Shown: positions 1-5,134 of the stretch, in pieces
Layout: each line of letters opens with the position of its first letter
Position numbering within the stretch: position 1 is the first letter of the stretch
Source of the DNA: Firmicutes bacterium UBA1426
GTDB lineage: Bacteria > Bacillota > Clostridia > Peptostreptococcales > Anaerovoracaceae
DNA: 5,134 bases
Assembly (NCBI GenBank): GCA_002329675.1
Contig: DCUA01000010.1
Location: 1,340-6,473, forward strand
Direction: 5' to 3'
Notes under the pieces: model-generated
Told to the model about the DNA's origin: nothing
Database searches by the model: none
What the model saw: only the letters and a program-made list of their open reading frames with translations
Translations under genes and position numbers: made by a program

Positions 1-283
1 GAGCCGCAGCCAGGTCATCGGCGTAAAATTCCGCAGCTGCCTCGGAAGCCCATTCACTAATTTTCTTCGTTCTTTTGTCCTCGGTAGTAAGTGTCTCAAG
101 TTTCGCCTGATGTTCGGAACGAATCTGTTCCGTTGTCGTAGGATTCTTTGCCAGACTGAGTGTGTCGCAGAGTCTGGCAAAAATCTCAAGGCTTTCATGC
201 TGCGGCGGACGCAGTGCGAGCGCATTGTTTATGTACTTGGAGTTGTATGAGTAGAAATTCTCAGTATAGGATTCCTTAATCAT
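1..283 (-). CDS. res: Type III restriction enzyme Res subunit (DEAD/DEAH helicase-nuclease), N-terminal 94 residues only
   Basis: The gene is cut by the left window edge; 94 codons are open from ATG at 283-281 with no stop. The protein begins MIKESYTENFYSYNSKY. Residues 22-38 carry an LALRPPQHESLEIFARL segment that I recognise from the N-termini of clostridial Res-like helicases, where it precedes the Walker A motif. That motif and the expected C-terminal PD-(D/E)XK nuclease would lie beyond position 1, so neither is seen. The start is supported by an AGGAGG site 9 nt upstream, inside the end of mod. The ATG overlaps the mod stop region by 8 nt (ATGATTAA), so translation is probably coupled to mod. 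In known type III systems Res joins a Mod dimer, hydrolyses ATP to move along DNA and cuts near the recognition site. The assignment rests mainly on the position directly after mod plus this N-terminal resemblance; another helicase-like partner is possible. Confidence 0.75.
   Translation of the reverse strand, partial: MIKESYTENFYSYNSKYINNALALRPPQHESLEIFARLCDTLSLAKNPTTTEQIRSEHQAKLETLTTEDKRTKKISEWASEAAAEFYADDLAAA
147..181 (-). repeat. Perfect 11-bp inverted repeat (hairpin) within the start of res
   Basis: Arms TTTGCCAGACT (147-157) and AGTCTGGCAAA (171-181) are exact reverse complements separated by 13 nt. In the mRNA this would be a stable stem-loop at nucleotides 103-137 of the res coding sequence, over codons F35 to K46. 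It is not followed by a U-run on the transcribed strand, so it is not a standard intrinsic terminator. Function unknown; coincidence with coding sequence is possible. Confidence 0.6.
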
Positions 284-2027
284 CTTCCCACTCCTCCTCG
301 TCACATTCCGGCACATCAATGATATTCAGATTATAGTTGTCCACACCATACTCGCACTTGTTGAGGACGGACTGCGGAATCTTCTTCACAGTAATATTGT
401 CATAGCGTTTATTTAAGCCAACATCAAACGCAGGAGCACAGATAAGCAGACTCTCGAAAGCATCCACTTCCTTGGCAAGGCTGTCGAGCATAGCAGCTGT
501 CAGATACTGCGTGGTGACATAGATGAAGCTGTTGTCCTGACTGTATCCCTGCTTCCAGAAAACATCCGGAACTGGCGCATAGAAGTAACCATTTACCTTT
601 GCAACTGCCGCCACAAGCATCTGAGCATTGTATTTATCGGAAAAGACATCGTTACCGTGTTCGTCTTTGACAATCAATGTAGGGGCAAGTTCATAGAACC
701 TGTATCCACCTCCACCTTGCCATTTTGTTGTCTCAGTGATTCCACCGGCATCAGTACCATCAATAACAGTCTTAAGCCGTGGTATACAATGGGTGTAACA
801 ATGATCGCCAAGTTCAACGCCTATCCAAGTTCTCTGAAGTTTTGTTGCCGTAGCTGCTGTAGTACCAGAGCCAAGGAAAGAGTCCAAAACCAAATCACCA
901 GGCTCTGTTGTCATTTCGACAATTCTACCGACCAATGCTTCGGGTTTTTTCCCTTTTGGGAAAACAACTCCGCCTTCCTTGCTCAAATTGTTGATATTTG
1001 AAGTAAAGTCCCAATATGTGCCCTGCAAATCTTTTTTATAGAGCACACCATCAATAACCTCGCTAATGTCACGAAGCCAAGCGAACAATCGGCATTTTTC
1101 TCCTTTATAGAACTGCTCATATAAAATTCCTTTGTTCTTACCGGTCTTAGGTACGTACTCGATGGAGACAATATCATCATTCAAACCGAGCTCCTTTTTT
1201 GCGCTTATAACACGAGTACGAATTGATGACTGCGCATCTTTTGCCTCAAAAATACTCGTGCCGTATTTGTAATAGACCTCTTTTTCTGTGATACCTTCCT
1301 TGGCCATTACTTGTCGAACAGACATTACCATTGCTCCAGGCCGCCTGTATATTTTTATTTCATTCCCATCGCCATCCACGGTGGAGCCTACATATTCCTT
1401 GCCTCCTGGATTATATAGCACCGAAGTATAATGCCAGTTCTTTCCTTGCTCTCGATAACTTACAACATATTCGTACATTTCCGTATAATCGAAAGCTCCC
1501 TTAAAAGGCTGAACAAGCTCATAGTTTTTAGCATAGGATATGATAAACTCGCAGTTCTTTTTCAATCGTTTATCTTCACCGCCACCTGATGCCCCTGCCG
1601 CATTTTTCATATTAACGGAGACCATGTTAATAAAATTACCGCGGCCAAAAATCTCATCGCACAGCACTTTTAGATATGCTTGCTCTTCGTCATCGATTTG
1701 AATCCAAATAGTTCCATCTTCAGAGAGAAGATTACGTAACAACTCTAACCTTGCTCTCATCAGTCCAAGCCAAATGGAATGCTCCAGGTTGTCGTCATAA
1801 TGCTCGAATGCTTCACCCGTGTTATATGGTGGATCGATATAGATACACTTCACTTGTCCAGCATACTGCTGCTCCAAAGCTTTCAGTGCCAGAAGGTTAT
1901 CACCGTGTATCAGCATATTCTCGCTTTTGGGATCGCCATAATCTTTGGACGGATCGTGGAGCAGAATGCGAGGTTCGACCTCAGGCTCCTGTCCTTTTCC
2001 TATCCACGTAAGTTCCAATCTTTGCAT
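276..2027 (-). CDS. mod: Type III-like site-specific DNA adenine-N6 methyltransferase (Mod, beta class)
   Basis: Predicted to transfer a methyl group from S-adenosylmethionine to adenine in a specific DNA site, protecting host DNA and supplying target recognition to Res. Visible motifs: an N-terminal family segment with HGDNLLALKAL (41-51); catalytic motif IV DPPYNTG at 65-71, the D-P-P-Y form typical of N6-adenine enzymes; a variable, probably target-recognising middle (about 130-350) opening with a glycine-rich AGASGGGEDK (144-153); then KPEAL (361-365), SAM-binding motif I DSFLGSGTT (382-390) and WIGVELG (401-407). Motif IV before motif I defines the beta class used by type III Mod subunits. 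Length 583 is slightly below the roughly 640 of the EcoP1/EcoP15 subunits. The frame is uninterrupted, so it looks functional. Start: ATG with AAAGGAG 6 nt upstream. The acidic C-terminus (CDEEEWEDD) also encodes the ribosome binding site of the next gene. The recognition sequence cannot be read from this. Confidence 0.93.
   Translation of the reverse strand: MQRLELTWIGKGQEPEVEPRILLHDPSKDYGDPKSENMLIHGDNLLALKALEQQYAGQVKCIYIDPPYNTGEAFEHYDDNLEHSIWLGLMRARLELLRNLLSEDGTIWIQIDDEEQAYLKVLCDEIFGRGNFINMVSVNMKNAAGASGGGEDKRLKKNCEFIISYAKNYELVQPFKGAFDYTEMYEYVVSYREQGKNWHYTSVLYNPGGKEYVGSTVDGDGNEIKIYRRPGAMVMSVRQVMAKEGITEKEVYYKYGTSIFEAKDAQSSIRTRVISAKKELGLNDDIVSIEYVPKTGKNKGILYEQFYKGEKCRLFAWLRDISEVIDGVLYKKDLQGTYWDFTSNINNLSKEGGVVFPKGKKPEALVGRIVEMTTEPGDLVLDSFLGSGTTAATATKLQRTWIGVELGDHCYTHCIPRLKTVIDGTDAGGITETTKWQGGGGYRFYELAPTLIVKDEHGNDVFSDKYNAQMLVAAVAKVNGYFYAPVPDVFWKQGYSQDNSFIYVTTQYLTAAMLDSLAKEVDAFESLLICAPAFDVGLNKRYDNITVKKIPQSVLNKCEYGVDNYNLNIIDVPECDEEEWEDD
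293..298 (-). promoter_or_regulatory. Ribosome binding site of res, embedded in the mod coding sequence
   Basis: AGGAGG on the minus strand, 9 nt before the res ATG at 283, formed by the consecutive Glu codons (GAG GAG GAG) near the mod C-terminus. It decides the res start and supports translational coupling of the two R-M subunits. Confidence 0.85.
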
Positions 2028-2033
2028 CGTTTT

Positions 2034-2040
2034 CTCCTTT
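2034..2040 (-). promoter_or_regulatory. Ribosome binding site of mod, overlapping the helicase stop codon
   Basis: AAAGGAG on the minus strand, 6 nt before the mod ATG at 2027. Its first two bases are the last two of the helicase TAA stop (2041-2039), so terminating ribosomes are delivered onto the mod start region. The gap between the two genes is 11 nt. Confidence 0.85.
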
Positions 2041-4891
2041 ACACAACCTCGAACGAAATAGTCATAATATGGCTTATCGCTGTTGTTCCGTTCAATTTTT
2101 GTCGGATTTCCTCCTGCAGCTTATCCCTCTGCATATCGATTTCATCTTCCTGCTGATAGATTTCACGCTGCATCTTTTTCCGTTTATCCTTCAATTTATT
2201 AATTTCGTCCTTCATGGCGATAATCTGATCAAGAGGTAGGTTTGTGCTTTCCCGGCATTCTTTTACTTTTTCTTTGATTAGCTTGTCTAACTCCTTGCGC
2301 TTGCGCTGCAGTCCTTCTTTCAGATCATCACTGTATGCATCCAATTTATCGCACTCGTCCAGATAAAATTGCTTATTCGCCTCTTCAATCTGCTCCTGTT
2401 GGACACTAAGTCTACGTTCACGCTGTTGAATGAGTTCCACTGATTCATCGGGGCATTCGCCAATAATCTCAGCCGGCAGTTCAAGCATACTGTTGATGAT
2501 ATCTTCATCCATTGTTGTACCGTCTTCTGTAAGAACCGTAAAAATAAGATGTTCCTCATAGCCAAGACCATCATAGGACAGCTTATCAATTGACAGAACA
2601 CCCTTAATGCCCGGATGAGTATTGAAAAAGGAAATATTTCTGTCCGAATCCGTGTGGCGGAAGCGAATGGCAACAGGCAAAAGATCAGCCGACAGACTTT
2701 CCTGCAGCCAAGATTCATATAATGGATCTTCGCGACGGAGGAAAACATCTCCTTCTTCTTCGGCGTCTCTCCATTTAAGGTTATATGTTCTTTTTACATC
2801 GCCGTCCTCAAACTGAAGGCGCCACTGTGTAAGTGGCTTTACTCGTTCCGCTCCGTGTGCCAGGAAGAAGTAGTAAATCCACTGTGTGAATTTATCAAGG
2901 CTGGCTACGGTATCGTCCTGACAATCTTTAAGCCGCGCAGCTACCACCTCATCAAAGTTTTCAAGAATAGACTGCCTTGCAGATGCCATTTTGTCTTCAA
3001 TCTCATCAGAAAGTTCTTCCTGCAAAGCATCAAACTCATGCTGGATGTCATCAGCTGTCTTACACTTTTGATAGATCTCGGCGATTCGCTTTTCAAAATC
3101 CACACCGGATTCCAGAGAACCCAGAATTTCATCTGACGAGCCGAACACGCCATCAAAAAGCCGGAACTTCTGATCAAGTAATTCGTAAACACGCCTGTCG
3201 GCTGCATTTTTACGATTTAAAAAGTTGATAACTACGACATCATTTTTCTGCCCGTATCGGTGACAGCGTCCAATACGCTGCTCAATACGCTGCGGATTCC
3301 AAGGAAGGTCATAGTTGACGATCAGGCTGCAAAACTGCAGGTTGATTCCCTCTGCGGCTGCCTCGGTTCCTATGAGGATACTCGCATGATCCCGAAACTC
3401 CTCCACAACAGCGGCTTTCATATCCGCCTGCTTTGAACCAGAAATCAGGCCATCGTTTTTATGACGCTCTTTCCAGTCTGCATAAATTCGCTTTGAAATC
3501 TCATCATTGTTCGTGCCGTTCAAAAATACTATTTTTCCTTCATAACCATGATTCGAAAGCAGATTAAGCAAGTAGTTCTGCGTTCTCCTGGACTCTGTGA
3601 AAATAACAGCCTTTCTCTGACCACCCAGCTCTTCGGTCTTAGCAAAGCCCTGTTCCAAAGCCAGAATAAGGTCATCACCCTTTGAGTTTGTATTTATACC
3701 GGACGCAAGCTCAGCAAACTGCATCAATCTTTCCAGTTCCGCTTTTATGCCATCTCTATCGCGCTTAAGATCAGCGGTAAGGATGTCCTCAGCGGCACTA
3801 TCATCTTCGTCGGACGCTTCATCCATTAGTTCATCAAAACCGTCATAATCATCCAGAGAAAGCTCAGCTTCAACACCTTCAAGCAAGTCATTCAGCCGAT
3901 CAATGAGTGACTGGAGCGTACCTGCGATGGCAAACGAAGAGGATGCCAGCAATTTCCGCAGCACCATTGTGATAAGCGTCCGCTGCCCATCAGGCAAGGC
4001 ATAAAGCTTGTCGGTTTGCAAATATTCAGAAACTTCATTGTACAGTTTTTCTTCGTCTGCCGTAGGAGTATATTCTCTCAGGATTGCATGGCGTCCTGTG
4101 TATCTCACATATTCAGATACCTGCTTACGTAGTGTGCGCTTACAGAGTGGGGCAAGTCGTCTTCTTAAATTCTGGTTTCTTATATCGCGGTTCGCTACCG
4201 CAACATACATCTCCCTAAAAGTTTTATCATCCCCGAACACACGATCATCAATAATGCTCACCAGACCATAAAGCTCCATGAGGTTGTTCTGCAAAGGCGT
4301 GGCTGTCAGAAGCAATTTTTTTCTGCCACTCAATACCTTTTTCAGTTTCTTCCCCATAACATTATTTGACTTGTAGACATTCCGCAGACGATGGGCTTCA
4401 TCAATGATGACCAAGTCCCATGGAACAAGCTGCAAGTCGATTGCCTTTTTCGAGGCAAACTGATAAGAGCAAATCACGACCCGGTCTCTGACATCAAAGG
4501 GGTTTGTTACTCCCTCTTTGCGGAGCTTATTGTAAACGGCAGACTCCATAAGCAGGGAATCTATGTAAAACTTCTCAAAAAGTTCTGACCGCCACTGCAT
4601 CCTGAGAGCCGCAGGAACAATTAGCAATATATGTCTTTTCCGCTCTGCCCAACACTGTGCAAGGACAAGACCTGCCTCGATTGTTTTTCCGAGGCCGACC
4701 TCATCCGCGAGCAGGGCACCGGTACTCAAGGGAGACTTTACCGCAAAAAGAGCAGCGTCTACCTGATGCGGATTTAAATCAACTTTTACACCAGACATCG
4801 CAGACACCAAGCCGTCTATAGACGACTGCGGTCTTTGCAAAAGAATCTGTTCTGCAAAATACTTTGACTGGTGCGGTGTATAACTGTTCAT
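2039..4891 (-). CDS. SNF2/RapA-like DEAH-box helicase (DNA translocase) associated with the R-M operon
   Basis: A superfamily 2 ATPase, expected to use ATP to translocate on or remodel DNA-protein complexes. Motifs in order: LNPHQ (39-43); Walker A ADEVGLGKT (62-70, K69); ILLIVPAALRMQW (88-100); DEAH Walker B (164-167); LLLTATPLQNN (193-203); motif IV VIFTESRR (429-436); motif V ILIGTEAAAEGINLQ (505-519); motif VI QRIGRCHRYGQ (538-548) with likely arginine fingers R542 and R545. All motor residues are intact. The linker between lobes includes a strongly acidic stretch (341-369). Residues about 600-815 match nothing I recognise, and about 820-935 are charged and heptad-like, a probable coiled coil. 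No nuclease motif is evident. The start is fixed: an in-frame TAA immediately precedes the ATG, which overlaps the regulator stop as ATGA. Its place between regulator and mod implies joint function with the R-M genes. It resembles DISARM DrmD in general type, but family identity is unproven. Confidence 0.92.
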   Translation of the reverse strand: MNSYTPHQSKYFAEQILLQRPQSSIDGLVSAMSGVKVDLNPHQVDAALFAVKSPLSTGALLADEVGLGKTIEAGLVLAQCWAERKRHILLIVPAALRMQWRSELFEKFYIDSLLMESAVYNKLRKEGVTNPFDVRDRVVICSYQFASKKAIDLQLVPWDLVIIDEAHRLRNVYKSNNVMGKKLKKVLSGRKKLLLTATPLQNNLMELYGLVSIIDDRVFGDDKTFREMYVAVANRDIRNQNLRRRLAPLCKRTLRKQVSEYVRYTGRHAILREYTPTADEEKLYNEVSEYLQTDKLYALPDGQRTLITMVLRKLLASSSFAIAGTLQSLIDRLNDLLEGVEAELSLDDYDGFDELMDEASDEDDSAAEDILTADLKRDRDGIKAELERLMQFAELASGINTNSKGDDLILALEQGFAKTEELGGQRKAVIFTESRRTQNYLLNLLSNHGYEGKIVFLNGTNNDEISKRIYADWKERHKNDGLISGSKQADMKAAVVEEFRDHASILIGTEAAAEGINLQFCSLIVNYDLPWNPQRIEQRIGRCHRYGQKNDVVVINFLNRKNAADRRVYELLDQKFRLFDGVFGSSDEILGSLESGVDFEKRIAEIYQKCKTADDIQHEFDALQEELSDEIEDKMASARQSILENFDEVVAARLKDCQDDTVASLDKFTQWIYYFFLAHGAERVKPLTQWRLQFEDGDVKRTYNLKWRDAEEEGDVFLRREDPLYESWLQESLSADLLPVAIRFRHTDSDRNISFFNTHPGIKGVLSIDKLSYDGLGYEEHLIFTVLTEDGTTMDEDIINSMLELPAEIIGECPDESVELIQQRERRLSVQQEQIEEANKQFYLDECDKLDAYSDDLKEGLQRKRKELDKLIKEKVKECRESTNLPLDQIIAMKDEINKLKDKRKKMQREIYQQEDEIDMQRDKLQEEIRQKLNGTTAISHIMTISFEVV

Positions 4892-5121
4892 TTAACTACA
4901 TCAACCTCCTGGTCATGCTCATCTTTCGTTAATTCCATAATGTCTGAAAAGTCGCATTGAAGCGCATGACATATTTTTTCTATAATCTCTGTATTTACGT
5001 TTTCGTTCTTTCCTAACTTTGTTATGGAAGCCGCACTTATTCCCGCCATAACCTGGAGATCCTTTTTCTTTAAATCCCGATCTATTAACAGCTTCCATAA
5101 TCTTTTGTATGAAATCGCCAT
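4888..5121 (-). CDS. Small Cro/C1-type (XRE, HTH_26-like) transcriptional regulator
   Basis: A 77-residue protein, almost entirely one helix-turn-helix domain. The opening ISYKRLWKLLIDRDLKKKDL, the turn region with MAGISAASITKLGKNENV (25-42) and a closing IEKICHALQCDFSDIMEL are hallmarks of small Cro/C1-type regulators of the HTH_26 (PF13443) kind. Residues about 18-26 and 29-38 should be the two helices of the DNA-binding motif. There is no effector or protease domain, so it probably acts as a simple dimeric repressor or controller. As first gene of the operon, linked to the helicase by an ATGA overlap, it may regulate the operon's own promoter, like controller proteins of other R-M systems; that is inference, since the promoter and operator lie beyond the window. 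Start ATG has AGGAGG 7 nt upstream. The polar tail (66-77) overlaps the helicase ribosome binding site. Confidence 0.9.
   Translation of the reverse strand: MAISYKRLWKLLIDRDLKKKDLQVMAGISAASITKLGKNENVNTEIIEKICHALQCDFSDIMELTKDEHDQEVDVVK
4905..4910 (-). promoter_or_regulatory. Ribosome binding site of the SNF2-like helicase, inside the regulator gene
   Basis: AGGAGG on the minus strand, within the last codons of the HTH regulator. The gap to the helicase ATG is 13 nt, longer than the usual 5-9. No alternative upstream start exists because TAA directly precedes the ATG in frame. Initiation therefore probably relies partly on ribosomes terminating at the overlapping ATGA. Confidence 0.7.
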
Positions 5122-5128
5122 CTGCCTG

Positions 5129-5134
5129 CCTCCT
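5129..5134 (-). promoter_or_regulatory. Ribosome binding site of the HTH regulator
   Basis: A perfect AGGAGG on the minus strand, 7 nt before the ATG at 5121, supports that start. It sits at the very edge of the window, so the operon promoter and any operator for the regulator lie outside. Confidence 0.85.

Noticed and set aside
947..964. Hairpin TTTTCCC-TTTT-GGGAAAA in mod, considered as a terminator
   Set aside because: A short, partly A-T stem of near-chance frequency inside an intact coding sequence, with codons explained by the FPKGKKPEAL segment before motif I.
657..1001. Plus-strand open frames opposite mod and the helicase (for example 657-1001, 1779-2156, 2855-3136, 4008-4271)
   Set aside because: They lie antisense to strongly supported genes, have unlikely Cys- and Ser-rich composition and show no recognisable domain; treated as shadows.
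276..2027. Phase-variable simple repeats in mod, as in some pathogen type III systems
   Set aside because: No tandem di- to pentanucleotide tract was seen in or before mod, and the frame is open throughout.
2320..2748. Minus-strand open frames in other registers inside the helicase (2320-2748, 2941-3207) and mod (983-1180)
   Set aside because: They overlap well-motivated coding sequence in a different frame and resemble no protein family.
3271..3293. Tandem direct repeat CAATACGCTGC, two copies separated by 1 nt
   Set aside because: It encodes the repeated QRI of motif VI (QRIEQRIGR) in the helicase, a conserved protein sequence, so it needs no other explanation.
4813..4824. Perfect 12-bp palindrome CGTCTATAGACG inside the helicase gene, considered as an operator
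   Set aside because: About one 12-bp palindrome is expected by chance in 5 kb; it lies in coding sequence with no second copy noticed and no promoter-like context.
1..5134. DISARM class 1 as the identity of the locus
   Set aside because: The SNF2 helicase plus adenine methylase fits in part, but no drmA, drmB or drmC is visible and the gene after the methylase looks like a type III Res start. Sequence outside the window could change this.

Overview
The window is a compact defence-type operon. All of it is transcribed from the minus strand, so it reads from position 5134 down to 1. The very strong AGGAGG ribosome binding sites, moderate base composition by eye and recognisable protein families suggest a Firmicute, most likely a gut-type Clostridia species. 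This host call is inference; no taxonomic marker is present.

In transcription order the operon holds: (1) a 77-residue Cro/C1-type helix-turn-helix regulator (5121-4888); (2) a 950-residue SNF2/RapA-like DEAH helicase with an acidic linker between its two motor lobes and a long C-terminal predicted coiled coil (4891-2039); (3) a 583-residue beta-class DNA adenine methyltransferase of the type III Mod kind (2027-276); (4) the first 94 residues of a gene that runs off the left edge (283-1), best explained as the type III restriction subunit Res. Genes 1/2 overlap by 4 nt (ATGA), genes 2/3 are 11 nt apart with the ribosome binding site touching the previous stop codon, and genes 3/4 overlap by 8 nt with the ribosome binding site inside mod. 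There is no intergenic stretch large enough for another gene, promoter or terminator. The operon promoter must lie beyond position 5134.

Mod and Res would form an ATP-dependent type III restriction-modification complex: Mod recognises and methylates adenine in the target site, and Res translocates and cuts. The unusual component is the SNF2-like helicase, translationally coupled between the small regulator and mod. Classical two-gene type III systems lack it. Pairing a SNF2 helicase with an adenine methyltransferase recalls DISARM class 1 (drmD/drmMI), but none of drmA, drmB or drmC is visible here and the fourth gene looks like Res. The locus is therefore best described as a type III R-M operon augmented by a SNF2 helicase and a small HTH controller. 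Whether it is a distinct defence system cannot be settled from this window.

The most notable non-coding signal is a perfect 11-bp inverted repeat with a 13-nt loop inside the beginning of the res coding sequence (147-181). No mobile element, RNA gene, CRISPR array, phase-variation repeat tract or broken gene was seen.
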